In this document: positions 8,709 to 17,368 of the stretch, one piece after another
Position numbering within the stretch: position 1 is the stretch's first letter
How the letters are laid out: every line of letters starts with the position of its first letter
NCBI GenBank assembly: GCA_024707225.1
Contig: JANQAE010000002.1
Location: forward strand, 496,001 to 560,000
Length of the DNA: 64,000 nucleotides
Direction of reading: 5' to 3'
Origin: Dokdonella sp.
Lineage (GTDB): Bacteria > Pseudomonadota > Gammaproteobacteria > Xanthomonadales > Rhodanobacteraceae
Program-made: the position numbers and the translations under genes
Notes under the pieces: model-generated
What the model was told of the DNA's origin: nothing
Database searches by the model: none
The model's input: only the letters and a program-made list of their open reading frames with translations

Positions 8709-8819
8709 CGAGTCGGTCGGAGAGGGCGATGCGCACGACCCGGCTTCGACCTCACGCGTGAACGGGCCGGCCCGCCGTCGGTCGACTTTCCGTCGGCTGC
8801 ACGCGCGCGTCGAGCGCAA

Positions 8820-8839
8820 GCCGGCCCATCGTGGCCGGC
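8820..8839. terminator. hairpin between convergent operons
   Basis: GCCGGCC, a 6-nt loop CATCGT and GGCCGGC form a 7-bp stem followed by ATTTCTC on the plus strand. It lies between the CHAT gene (+) and the cysteine protease gene (-), about 110 bp past the CHAT stop. The T-run is poor, so this is only a candidate terminator. Confidence 0.3.
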
Positions 8840-8888
8840 ATTTCTCGAGACCGGGCGCGCCGGCTGCCCGATGCTCCGACGGGAGGCG

Positions 8889-9425
8889 TCAGGCCAGCAG
8901 CAGATACAGATTGCCCGCGCAGCTGGATGCGGGGAAGACGCGGTCGTCCTGCGGCTCGATGAAGCCCAGCGTGCCGGTCGAATCGATGAACCAGTTGACC
9001 GCGTGATTGCCTTCGAGCCAGTCGAAATTGCCCCAGGCGATGCCGACGCACAGGCCACAGGTCAACTCCGCGTTCGCATAGGCGTGACTGCTCATCTCGC
9101 CCTTGAGCACGTAGGCGAAGTCGTCGCAATCGAAGCGGTTCTGCAGCCAGGCACGCCGGTCGAGCTGACTCTCGCCGAGTATCCAGGCGATCTCGTCGAG
9201 AGAAGGAAGATAGAACTGCTCATCGCCGTAGCGAATGCCGGGATCGCTCGCGAACTTCCCCGCCAGGCTGGCGGCTACGACGTCATGAACGTCCTGGGAC
9301 GAGGCGAGCGTGCCCTGCGCGGGCGGTGCGGTGACCGACGCGAGTGGGCTCTCGTGGGCCATTTTGAATCGCGGCCCGGTCGTGCGTGGGCCGATCAGTC
9401 GGGCAGGGGCGGGGTGGGCGGGCAT
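8889..9425 (-). CDS. MOA-type (Agglutinin_C-like) cysteine protease, stand-alone domain
   Basis: 178 residues from ATG 9425, with GGAGAC six bases upstream. The pattern FDCDDFAYVLKGEMS, then NHAVNWFID and GFIEPQDD, gives Cys100, His141 and Glu157 in the order and spacing of a papain-like catalytic set. It resembles the protease domain of the Marasmius oreades agglutinin (bacterial homologues are often called lectin MOA-related). No beta-trefoil lectin domain is present and no signal peptide is clear. The gene follows the lipoprotein gene by 23 bp and is probably co-transcribed with it. The pair converges on the ECF-trypsin-CHAT operon. The family assignment is from motif memory and needs a profile search. 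Confidence 0.6.
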   Translation of the reverse strand: MPAHPAPARLIGPRTTGPRFKMAHESPLASVTAPPAQGTLASSQDVHDVVAASLAGKFASDPGIRYGDEQFYLPSLDEIAWILGESQLDRRAWLQNRFDCDDFAYVLKGEMSSHAYANAELTCGLCVGIAWGNFDWLEGNHAVNWFIDSTGTLGFIEPQDDRVFPASSCAGNLYLLLA

Positions 9426-9448
9426 GGTGCGTCTCCGTTGGTGAGGGG

Positions 9449-10801
9449 TCAGGAGCCGACGACGAGCTTGGCCGATGCGGCCGCTCCGTTCTTGTCGTTG
9501 ACGACGAGGGTGTAGGTGCCGGCGGCCTTGCTGCCGGCCTTCACGGTCAGGGTCCGGCCGTCCGGGGCGATCTTCACGACCAGCTCGGCGGCATCGGCCG
9601 GCGGATTGCGGACGAGCGCTGCATACGGCCGATAACCGCCGACGATCGTCACCTGCAGGGTCTCACCTGCCTTCATCGACAGCGATTCGTCGGGCGCCGT
9701 GCTGATCGTCACCGGTGGATGCGTGGCGCCGAGCGCGCAGGCGGCGAGCAGCTCGGGGTCGTAGACGACCGCCGATGTGCGGTCCAGATAGGTCCGGGCT
9801 TCGCTCAACGCGTCGTCGAGCGCCCGCAGGTTCTGGTCCAGCGAGCTGAGCGCCGCCATGATCAAGCTCGCGGACGGGCAGGTCTTGCCGAGCGCCGAGG
9901 CCTGTCCGATTCCATTTAACCCAGTGATCCGGTTGGAGTTCGCATTGACCTTATCGGTCTTGCCGCCGCCGACGGTCGGCAGCGCCAGATTGCCGAGCTG
10001 CGCAGCGAGATCGGCCGGTGAGGGCGTCAAGGTGGACAACTGCAGGTTGACCTCGGTACGAATCCGTTGCACCGCCCGATCGAGATTGCAGGCCAGCACG
10101 TCGGTCTTGGGCAGGAACGACCGGTCGTACAGTGCATCCTGAATCTCGTTGACGCGTCGAGCCGAATCGACCTGCCGTGCCTGCAGGACGTCGAGCCGGG
10201 CGGCGATCGCGGCCGCCTCTGCGGTACCGCTGTCGCAAGTCGCGTTCTCGATGACGGCGACCAGCGCCTGCTGCGTTCCTTCGACGGCTTCCCAGTTCCG
10301 ACCGAGCCTGTCGCGCCAATGCTCGACCTCCGTGCGCTGCGCTTCGCTCGCCGACGCCAGCGGTTCCACGACATCGATCGCGCAGTCCAGGGCCTGGATG
10401 CCGTTGAAGTAGATCTTCTGTCGAGGCGCATACAGATAGGTCGCGCCGGTCGCGCCGACGAAACCGCCGGCCGCCAGCGCCGCGACGTTGTGCGGATTGG
10501 TGTTGACGTAGGCCTTGTATCCGACGACGGCCGACAGCGGGATCAGGGCAAGACCGGTGCCGACCGCGAAGCGGTTGTGGTCCAGCGCGGCTTCCTCGTA
10601 GAGGCCCTGCAAACGCCGCGCGCGTTCGACCGATGTACTCATCTTCTGTCCGCCCGGACAGATCGTGCCTTCATCCGTGTAGGCCAGCTCGGCTGCCTCG
10701 AGCCCATCGTGGCTGACGTAAGGCTGCATGACCGCGCAGCCGTTGAGCGCGATCAGGCCTGCCAGGGTGGCGAGACGGATTGCACGATGAATGATCGGCA
10801 T
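9449..10801 (-). CDS. lipoprotein with coiled region and Ig-like C-terminal domain
   Basis: 450 residues from ATG 10801, with AAAGGAG eight bases upstream. The signal peptide ends in the lipobox LNGC (Cys22), so the protein should be lipid-anchored. A possible second hydrophobic stretch lies around 80-125 (FAVGTGLALIPLSAVVGYKA, AALAAGGFVGATGATYLY). A long helical middle follows (about 135-340), with scattered cysteines. The last 85 residues look like an Ig-like beta-sandwich (TISTAPDESLSMKAGETLQV, ending in TYTLVVNDKNGAAASAKLVV). No known family recognised. It is the first gene of a two-gene unit with the MOA-type protease; a role as its anchor, inhibitor or receptor is speculation. Confidence 0.7.
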   Translation of the reverse strand: MPIIHRAIRLATLAGLIALNGCAVMQPYVSHDGLEAAELAYTDEGTICPGGQKMSTSVERARRLQGLYEEAALDHNRFAVGTGLALIPLSAVVGYKAYVNTNPHNVAALAAGGFVGATGATYLYAPRQKIYFNGIQALDCAIDVVEPLASASEAQRTEVEHWRDRLGRNWEAVEGTQQALVAVIENATCDSGTAEAAAIAARLDVLQARQVDSARRVNEIQDALYDRSFLPKTDVLACNLDRAVQRIRTEVNLQLSTLTPSPADLAAQLGNLALPTVGGGKTDKVNANSNRITGLNGIGQASALGKTCPSASLIMAALSSLDQNLRALDDALSEARTYLDRTSAVVYDPELLAACALGATHPPVTISTAPDESLSMKAGETLQVTIVGGYRPYAALVRNPPADAAELVVKIAPDGRTLTVKAGSKAAGTYTLVVNDKNGAAASAKLVVGS

Positions 10802-10849
10802 GGCGTACTCCTTTGACGAGGTCGGGAAACCGAAGGCGACTGGCCACGC

Positions 10850-10913
10850 GGGCTGAGCGGCACCGCCGGATGCGATCTGCAAGGTGGCGTATGGGCGAGC
10901 GGTGTCTCAGCCC
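10850..10913. repeat. long imperfect inverted repeat in the lipoprotein leader
   Basis: GGGCTGAGCGGCACCGC (10850-10866) pairs with GCGGTGTCTCAGCCC (10899-10913); 14 base pairs form around one asymmetric bulge, with a 32-nt loop. It lies 49-112 bp upstream of the lipoprotein start at 10801, in the probable leader or promoter. A second, smaller hairpin around an A/T tract (CCTCGTT with AACGGGAGG, 10913-10935) lies next to it. Confidence 0.5.
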
Positions 10914-11057
10914 CCTCGTTGAAAAAACGGGAGGTGCGCTTGGGTGAGCCCGTCAAGCGATGCGAGCGGCGGGCTGCCGGGTCGACGCAACAGCGTGGTC
11001 GTGACGCCGCTATGCGGCCGCGCCCCGGGAGACAGCGCAGCCGTTCTCGTCGCAGCC

Positions 11058-11797
11058 CTACTGCACGAACGGCCCGCGCGCGTGCTTGCGCGCGGAGCGC
11101 GGAGCGCGTCCGGCCAGCGCGCGGAAGTCGCGCGCCATGTGCGGCTGGTCGGCATAGCCGTGCAGCGCGGCCTGGTCGGCCAGGACGGCGGGCTCGGTCT
11201 GGATCGTGACCAGCGTTTCCTGGAAACGCAGCAGCCGCAGATAGGTGCGCGGCGCGATGCCGACATGGCGTCGGAACCAGCGCTGCAGGCCGCGCATCGT
11301 CAGGCCGCTGCGCGCGGCCAGTGCCGCGACCGTGGTCGCGCCGAGGATCGACCGGCCCATCGCGGCGAGCGTGCCGTCGTCGACCGAGGCGAGGCGGTCG
11401 CACAGCGCAGGATCCGGATCGGCGTCGAGCATCGCGAACAGCACGGCCAGATCGGCCGGCAGACCGGCCTCCTCGAGCGCGATCCAGTCGTTGACGAAGC
11501 CGCCGCACGGCCGTCCGCCGAGCGCGTGCCAGGCCCACGGCCACAGGCGCAGGCCGACGAACGCGGCATCGCCGCTGAAGCTCAGGCGTGCCGGCCGATC
11601 GATCAGGCCGGCGACGAAGGCCGCGGCTGCGCGCGGCCCCAGGACGAACGTCCGTCGAGCCTGCGGATCACTTCGAGGCAGCCGTCCGGCGTCGCGTCGT
11701 GCTCGACGACCGCGTCGGGCGCGCCGTCGCAGCGCAGCGTCCACAGCGTCTTGACCAGGCCGTCGAGCGCCGGCAGCGGGATTTCGGCGTACTGCAT
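11058..11797 (-). CDS. AraC-family transcriptional regulator, single-base frameshift
   Basis: Start ATG 11797 (MQYAEIPLPAL) with CAGGAG eight bases upstream. The N-terminal half (PDGCLEVIRRLDGR) resembles the DUF6597-type effector domain of AraC regulators; the C-terminal half carries the two-helix-turn-helix DNA-binding domain (LAARSGLTMRGLQRWFRRHV, APRTYLRLLRFQETL). Around 11650 one base is missing: adding one links DGR to FVLGPRAAAAFVAGLIDRP. The repaired length is about 246 residues, normal for the family. It is divergent from the DUF6265 gene (88 bp between starts), which it may control. It could be a pseudogene; a sequencing error is more likely given similar lesions in the window. Confidence 0.72.
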
Positions 11798-11884
11798 GCA
11801 GGCACTCCTGGATGTCGCGTTCGTCCAAGTCCGGGCGGCCGCGGCGAGGCTAAGCTGCATGCACCTCGACCGGCGGAGCCACCC

Positions 11885-12343
11885 ATGAAACACCTGATCG
11901 CGATGGTACTGGCATGTGTGAGCGCGGCTGCGTCGCCGGCGAAGGCCGACGGCGCGGTGACGATCGACCAGTTGGCCTGGATCGGCGGCACCTGGGTCGC
12001 CGAGCGGGACGGGCGCTGGACCGAGGAACACTGGACCGCGCCGCGCGGCGGCCTGATGCTCGGCGTCAATCGCAACGGCGCCGGCGATCTCGCACGTGGA
12101 TTCGAATTCCTGCGCATCCAGACCGGTGCCGACGGTGTCGTGACGTACTGGGCGGCGCCCGCCGGCCAGGCGCCGGTGCCGTTCCGGCTGACCGCCAGCA
12201 GCGCCGACAGCGTCACGTTCGAGAATCCGCAACACGACTATCCCGCGATCATCACGTACCGGCGCGACGGCGACCGGCTGCAGGCGACGATCGCCGGACC
12301 TGGCGGAGTCCGTCCGATGAGCTGGACCTGGCAGCGCCGCTGA
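11885..12343 (+). CDS. exported DUF6265-type protein
   Basis: 152 residues with a signal peptide (MKHLIAMVLACVSAAASPAKA). The mature part begins DQLAWIGGTWVAERDGRWTE and contains GGLMLGVNR, FEFLRIQ and NPQHDYPAIITYRR, the pattern of the DUF6265 family of small exported beta-barrel-like proteins of unknown function. It is divergent from the AraC-type regulator. No catalytic residues are evident. Confidence 0.72.
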   Translation: MKHLIAMVLACVSAAASPAKADGAVTIDQLAWIGGTWVAERDGRWTEEHWTAPRGGLMLGVNRNGAGDLARGFEFLRIQTGADGVVTYWAAPAGQAPVPFRLTASSADSVTFENPQHDYPAIITYRRDGDRLQATIAGPGGVRPMSWTWQRR

Positions 12344-12447
12344 TCGCACGCGCTGCCGGTCCGACGCCGTCGTGCAGCAGGGGCGGCGAGGCGTACTTCG
12401 CGTGGTCGGCCGCATCCGGCGCCGATCGCCGCCGGGACGCCGATCGC

Positions 12448-13905
12448 TCAGGTCTGCCTCGGCGGCTGTTCGACCGGATCCGCCAGGCGGCTGTGGCGGA
12501 TGCCGTAGCCGAAATAGACGACCAGGCCCACGCCCATCCAGATCAGGAAGCGCTCCCAGGTCGTCCACGGCAGGAACGAGAGCAGCCACAGCGAGAAGGC
12601 GATGCCGATCAGCGGCACGAATGGCACCCACGGCGTGCGGAACGCGCGCGGCAGATCCGGGCGCCGGTAGCGCAGCACCAGGATCGCGCCGCAGATCACC
12701 ACGAACGCGCTCAGCGCGCCGATGTTGACGAGCTTGGCCAGTTCGCCGAGCGGCAGCAGGCCGGCCGCGAGCGCGGTCAGTACGCCGAGCATCAGCGTCG
12801 GCCGGTACGGCGTGCCGTAGCGCGGATGCACCTTCGCGAACCAGGCCGGCAGCAGGCCGTCGCGCGCCAGCGAGAACCAGATCCGCGCCGCCGCCAGCAT
12901 GAACGCGAACACGACGCTGATGATGCCGGTGACCGCGGTGACCGAGATCGCGATGCTGACCCAGGTCAGGCCGAGATCGCCGAACGCGCGTGCGACCGGC
13001 GCATCGTTGTCGAGCGTGGAATAGTGCGCCACGCCGGTCAGCACCAGCGAGATCGTCAGGTACAGCGCCATCGAGATGCCGAGCGAGAGCAGGATCGCGC
13101 GCGGCAGGTCGCGCTGCGGATTCTTCGCCTCCTCGGCGGCGGTGGTCAGTGTGTCGTAGCCGAACACCGCGAAGAACACGACCGACGCGGCCGCGACGAC
13201 GCCGTGCCAGCCGTAATGGCTGACGCCGCCGGCGTCGACGACGCGCTCGGGCACGAACGGCCGCCAGTTGGCCGGATCGATGTAGAACGCGCCGACGCCG
13301 ATGACCAGGGCGACGCCGACGATCTTGATCGCGACGACCGCGGTATTGAGGCGGGCGCCCCATTCGGTGCGCAGCGTCAGCAGGCCGGCCACCGCCAGCG
13401 CGACGAACGCGGCGACGACGTTGAACACGCGGCCCTCGCCGGTGCCGAGCGCGCCCTGCGCCCAGACCGGCAACGGCATGCCGGCCGCCTCGAGCAGGGC
13501 CTGCAGATAGCCGGCCCAGCCGCTGGCGACCGCGGCGACGATCAGCGCGTACTCGAGCAGCAGATCCCAGCCGATCAGCCAGGCGACGCCTTCGCCGAGC
13601 ACCGCATAGCCGTAGGTGTAGGCGCTGCCGGTCACCGGGATCAGACCGGCGAACTCGGCGTAGCACAGCGCCGCTGCCGCGCTGGCGATGCCGGCGATCA
13701 GGAACGCGATCGCGACCGCCGGACCGGCGTTGACGGCCGCCTGCTGGCCGGCCAGCACGAAGATGCCCACGCCGATGATGCCGCCGAGGCCGATGCCGGT
13801 CAGCTGCCAGACGCCGAGCACGCGGCGCAGATCGCGGCGCTGGCCGAGCTCGGCCTGCAGTTGTTCGACGGACTTGTGGCGTGTGAGCCGCTCGATCAGA
13901 CGCAT
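12448..13905 (-). CDS. APC-family amino acid permease (cationic amino acid transporter type)
   Basis: 485 residues with about 12-13 hydrophobic segments and the helix 1 motif TGIGLGGIIGVGIFVLAG typical of amino acid/polyamine permeases. EEAKNPQRDLPRAI in the cytoplasmic loop and FGYDTLTTAAEE place it in the cationic amino acid transporter branch (YfnA/CAT-like). It should move amino acids across the inner membrane by cation symport or exchange; the substrate cannot be fixed from sequence. Single gene, no operon partner. Confidence 0.85.
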   Translation of the reverse strand: MRLIERLTRHKSVEQLQAELGQRRDLRRVLGVWQLTGIGLGGIIGVGIFVLAGQQAAVNAGPAVAIAFLIAGIASAAAALCYAEFAGLIPVTGSAYTYGYAVLGEGVAWLIGWDLLLEYALIVAAVASGWAGYLQALLEAAGMPLPVWAQGALGTGEGRVFNVVAAFVALAVAGLLTLRTEWGARLNTAVVAIKIVGVALVIGVGAFYIDPANWRPFVPERVVDAGGVSHYGWHGVVAAASVVFFAVFGYDTLTTAAEEAKNPQRDLPRAILLSLGISMALYLTISLVLTGVAHYSTLDNDAPVARAFGDLGLTWVSIAISVTAVTGIISVVFAFMLAAARIWFSLARDGLLPAWFAKVHPRYGTPYRPTLMLGVLTALAAGLLPLGELAKLVNIGALSAFVVICGAILVLRYRRPDLPRAFRTPWVPFVPLIGIAFSLWLLSFLPWTTWERFLIWMGVGLVVYFGYGIRHSRLADPVEQPPRQT

Positions 13906-14020
13906 GCACGTTCTCCCCGGACGTTCGGTCGATCATAAACCGAGCATCGGCCGCGATCGCGTGCGCCGGCTGACGCGATTGGCTAGAGTCGCGCTCTATT
14001 GCATCGCAGCATCCGGATCC

Positions 14021-14768
14021 ATGTCGCGAGTCCTGGTCTTCCAGCACGTGGCCGCCGAGCCGCTCGGCACGCTCGACCGGCTGATCCGGCGTCGCGGCCA
14101 TCGCATCAGGTTCGTCAACTTCGAGCGCGAGCCCGACGCACAGCTCCTCGCTCGACCGCTATCGCGGCCTGATCGTGCTTGGCGGGCCGATGAACGTGGC
14201 CGACCAGGTGCGGCGGCCGCATCTGAGGACCGAGCTGGCGGCGATCGAGCGCGCGCTGGCGCAGGGCAAGCCGGTGCTCGGCATCTGTCTCGGCGCGCAG
14301 CTGCTGGCGCATGTACTCGGCGCCGCGGTGCGCCGCAACGATCCGCCGGAAATCGGGTGGTACGACCTGGAGACGACCGAGGCCGGGCGCCGCGACGCGG
14401 TCACCGCTTCGCTCGGCGAGATCGCGCCGGTGTTCCAATGGCATCGCTATACGTTCGACCTGCCGAGCGGCGCCGAGCACCTGGCGCGGACGGCCACCTG
14501 CGAGAACCAGGCGTTCCGCTACGGCGCGGCGGCGTACGGATTCCAGTTCCATCTCGAGATGGACACGGCGATGATCGAGCGCTGGCTCGGCCTGCCGGCC
14601 TATCGCGACGATCTGGAGGCGGCCGGCCTCGGCCACGGCGCCGAGGCGATCCGTGACGCGACCGCGGCGCGCATCGAGGCGATGCAGGCCGCGGCCGATG
14701 CGGTGTTCACGGCGTTTCTCGATCAGGTCGGGCGGCCGGCGCGGCGCATCGTGCTGCCGTCGCGCTGA
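14021..14768 (+). CDS. class I glutamine amidotransferase-like protein, single-base frameshift
   Basis: Starts MSRVLVFQHV at ATG 14021. An extra base at 14145 breaks the frame; removing it joins EREPDAQ to PSLDRYRGLIVLGGPMNV. The repaired protein is 248 residues, typical of the GMP-synthase-like stand-alone GATase group. The nucleophile Cys is in LGICLGAQLLAHVLG and the His/Glu pair in FQFHLEMD. The family hydrolyses glutamine or gamma-glutamyl compounds; members of this short group have varied roles and no partner synthetase gene lies next to it. Confidence 0.75.
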
Positions 14769-15107
14769 GCAGGTCGATCGGGCGCGATCGGGCCGCAAGC
14801 GTGCCGCGCGAGCCGCTCGTGCCTATGCGCATCGGGCCGGCCGGCTGCGCGGTTGGGCGATCGCCGTAATGGCCGGCCGATGAGCGCGGTGCCGCCAGTG
14901 CCCGAGCGGCGTGGAAGGATTGCGCCGGCAGCAAGAGCTGTGGCGACCGGCGGCCTCCCGGCCCGTGCCGCCTTGGGCGCCGGGTCGAGAATCGTTCGAC
15001 AGCGATCGGATGCGGCGCGTGACCCGACGGCCTGCTAGATTGTTTCGCTGACGAGTGGTGTCCCGATGACGGACGGCATCGTCAGTCCATATTCAAGGGA
15101 ACGGTCG
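14769..15107. other. intergenic region without recognised genes
   Basis: 339 bp between the amidotransferase and the TonB-like gene. It is GC-rich with no credible reading frame carrying a ribosome site. CTAGATT at 15036-15042 could hold a weak -10 for the next gene, and AAGGGAACGG at 15095-15104 is its probable ribosome site. Nothing else seen. Confidence 0.4.
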
Positions 15108-15842
15108 ATGCGTCGGAGCTGGATCGGAGGTGCATTGCTGGCGGTCTCGTTCGCGGCCGGCGCGCAGGAGATGCCGGGCGTCGAGACGATCCGGGTCTGG
15201 GTGCAGATCGGCATCGACGCTGAAGGACGCACGACGCGCGTGACCTATCCGTATGCGCAGTGCTACACGCCCGCCTTCATGGACAGGTTGCGGGTGCAGC
15301 TGGCGATGCGCGCGTTCGATCCGCTGCTGATCGACGGACGCGCCGTGGAGGTCGATACGCCGGCGCGCGTGGACGTGGCGCTGCGTCCGGACGCGGGCGG
15401 CCTGGTCGCGACGATCGCCGCGGTCAAGCCGATGCCGCGTCCGGTCACGATGGTCGCGCCCGGCTATCCGGCCAGGGCGCTCGCGGCGGTGCGCGAGGGC
15501 CGCATCGTGTTTCGTTGCGCGCTCGGCGAGGACGGCCGCTGCGCCGACATCGATCTGGCCGACAGCGGCGTCAACATGACGCTTGCGCGGGCTGCCCGCG
15601 ACGCGTTGCGGCGCTGGACGTTCGAGCTGCCGCGCTACGACGGCAGGCCGATCACCGGTACGGTCGCGGTGCCGTTTCGATTCACGACGCGGCCGGCCGG
15701 CGAGGATCCGGCCGACGGCGAGGCCGACACGATCAGCGCGGAGGACTGGCGGCTGCCCGGCGCGCGTCCCGCGCCGAGCCGCGCGTTTCCGGTCGGCTCG
15801 CAGACGGCGCGTACGACGGCGCAGCTGCAGGTCTGCCGTTGA
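15108..15842 (+). CDS. exported TonB C-terminal domain-like protein
   Basis: 244 residues from ATG 15108, preceded by AAGGGAACGG. A signal peptide (MRRSWIGGALLAVSFAAGAQ) is followed by two TonB_C-like stretches: an N-terminal VWVQIGIDAEGRTTRV and a C-terminal PGYPARALAAVREGRIVFRC, then LADSGVNMTLARAARDALRR, ending in the typical RPITGTVAVPFRF. It lacks an N-terminal membrane anchor and Pro-rich spanner, so it is not a classic energy transducer; it is probably a periplasmic protein using the same fold. Function unknown. Confidence 0.7.
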   Translation: MRRSWIGGALLAVSFAAGAQEMPGVETIRVWVQIGIDAEGRTTRVTYPYAQCYTPAFMDRLRVQLAMRAFDPLLIDGRAVEVDTPARVDVALRPDAGGLVATIAAVKPMPRPVTMVAPGYPARALAAVREGRIVFRCALGEDGRCADIDLADSGVNMTLARAARDALRRWTFELPRYDGRPITGTVAVPFRFTTRPAGEDPADGEADTISAEDWRLPGARPAPSRAFPVGSQTARTTAQLQVCR

Positions 15843-15867
15843 GCACGCCGCAACTCGCGTCGTGGCG

Positions 15868-16782
15868 TCAGTAGATCTCCGCGACGCAGCAGCGCAGGCT
15901 GCCGCCGGCGGTCTCGATCGTCGCCAGATCGACACTGCCGATCGTCCAGCCCCAGCGCTGCAGCGCTGCGTGCTGGTCCGGCGTCAGCGCATCGGCGGCC
16001 CGTTCGCTGATCCAGACGCGGTCGGTCGTCAGGCTGATCGCGTTGCCGGCGTAGGCGCGCTTCTGCTCGGGCGTCAGCCAGATCGCGCGATCGCCGTAGG
16101 CGCGCGCGATCGCGGCCGGTACTGCCGGATCGGCGAAACCGTCGGGCGCGAGGATCGCGGTGCGGCCGGCCAGCAGCCCCAGCACGACATTGGTGTGGTA
16201 CTCGCCGGCGGCGAGCGCGAAGCAGAACGTCAGGCGCAGGCCGAACGCCTCGTGCATCGCGCGTGCGCCGTCGGCGTCGCAGCGCTCGGACAGCCCGCAA
16301 TAGCCGATGCCGCGCGCGCGGTCGATCACCAGCGAGCCGGTCAGCTCGGCGACGAACGGTTCGTGCGAGAGGTCGATCGTGCGGTAGCCGAGCGTATCGG
16401 CGAAGAACGCGCGGATGTCGCCGCGTGCGGCCTCGCGCCGGCGGACCGCATGGCGCATGCGGCCGACGATCAGCCGGCCCGGCGCGGTCGCGAACACGTT
16501 GTTCGGGAACAGGCCGTCCGGGCAGTCCGGATCGCCCGGGAAGCACACGGTCGGCAGGTCCGCGCCGATGCGCCGCGCCAGCGTGGCGTGCTCGGCCAGC
16601 GCGCGCAGCGGATCGGGCCGCGCCGCCAGGTCCATGTAGCGGTTGTCGCGTGCGGATTCGGCCGCCAGCGAGAAATCGGCCGGCGCCACGAGGAACGCCG
16701 CGCGCGCGGTCGCCGGTGCGCGCGGCGCGAAGCGTTCGTCGTCGAACGCGGCGAGAAACGCGGCCGGCTCGGTGACGATCAC
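15868..16782 (-). CDS. amidinotransferase / arginine deiminase-fold hydrolase (CtlX-like)
   Basis: 304 residues from GTG 16782, which overlaps the tag stop (GTGA). The guanidine-modifying fold is shown by GLFPNNVFATAPGRLIVGRM near the N-terminus, LTGSLVID, the catalytic His in GEYHTNVVLGLL and the C-terminal nucleophile in GGSLRCCVAEIY. Family members hydrolyse or transfer amidino groups from arginine, citrulline or related compounds. This length and the FPNN motif fit the CtlX/arginine deiminase-related group; the substrate is not certain. It is the last gene of a probable three-gene unit (NTF2-like, tag, this one). Confidence 0.78.
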   Translation of the reverse strand: MIVTEPAAFLAAFDDERFAPRAPATARAAFLVAPADFSLAAESARDNRYMDLAARPDPLRALAEHATLARRIGADLPTVCFPGDPDCPDGLFPNNVFATAPGRLIVGRMRHAVRRREAARGDIRAFFADTLGYRTIDLSHEPFVAELTGSLVIDRARGIGYCGLSERCDADGARAMHEAFGLRLTFCFALAAGEYHTNVVLGLLAGRTAILAPDGFADPAVPAAIARAYGDRAIWLTPEQKRAYAGNAISLTTDRVWISERAADALTPDQHAALQRWGWTIGSVDLATIETAGGSLRCCVAEIY

Positions 16783-17363
16783 GCGCCGGCCGCGACCTGG
16801 CGGTAGCGGAAGCAGCCGGTGACGTGGTCGTTGACCATGCCGGTGGCCTGCATCATCGCGTAGCAGATCGTCGTGCCGACGAAGCGGAATCCGCGCTTCT
16901 TGAGCGTCTTGCTCATCCGGTCCGAGGCCGGCGTGTGCGTCGGCGCCTCGCGCATCGTCTTCCATGCGTTGAGGACCGGCTCGCCGTCGACGAACGACCA
17001 CAGGAACGCATCCAGACTGCCGTACTCGGCGATCGCCTCGAGCGCGGCGCGCGCGTTGTCGCGTACCGAATACACCTTGAGCCGGTTGCGCACGATGCCC
17101 GGATCGGTCAGCAGCCGCTCCAGGCGGGCATCGGTCAGCTTCGCGCAGCGCGCGATGTCGAACTGCTCGAACGCGTCGCGGTAGTTGCCGCGCTTGGCCA
17201 GGATCGTGCGCCACGACAGGCCCGCCTGCGCGCCTTCCAGGCACAGGAACTCGAACAGCGCGCGATCCTCGTGCAGCGGAACGCCCCACTCGGTGTCGTG
17301 GTAGTCGCGCTCCAGCTCGGTATGCATCGCCCAGCCGCAGCGGACCGGTTCGGCCGGCGCCAC
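16779..17363 (-). CDS. tag: DNA-3-methyladenine glycosylase I
   Basis: 194 residues from GTG 17363; E. coli Tag has 187. It removes 3-methyladenine from alkylated DNA. The HhH-like fold with a structural zinc is shown by VRCGW (Cys), YHDTEWGVP (His) and the C-terminal NDHVTGCF (His, Cys). Other family stretches are LEGAQAGLSWRTIL, KRGNYRDAF, FLWSFVDGEP and LKKRGFRFVGTTICYAMMQA. It lies 5 bp after the NTF2-like gene and overlaps the amidinotransferase by 4 bp. Confidence 0.93.
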   Translation of the reverse strand: MAPAEPVRCGWAMHTELERDYHDTEWGVPLHEDRALFEFLCLEGAQAGLSWRTILAKRGNYRDAFEQFDIARCAKLTDARLERLLTDPGIVRNRLKVYSVRDNARAALEAIAEYGSLDAFLWSFVDGEPVLNAWKTMREAPTHTPASDRMSKTLKKRGFRFVGTTICYAMMQATGMVNDHVTGCFRYRQVAAGA

Positions 17364-17368
17364 GGCCG

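Noticed and set aside
10870-10925. GGGGGCTGAGA on the minus strand considered as a TPP riboswitch core
   Set aside because: The other conserved parts (CUGAU and the closing P1/P3 stems) are missing, and the downstream gene is an unrelated lipoprotein.
11914-13938. A 674-residue plus-strand frame opposite the amino acid permease
   Set aside because: Low-complexity Arg/Asp/Glu composition and no start signal; it is the antisense shadow of the permease.
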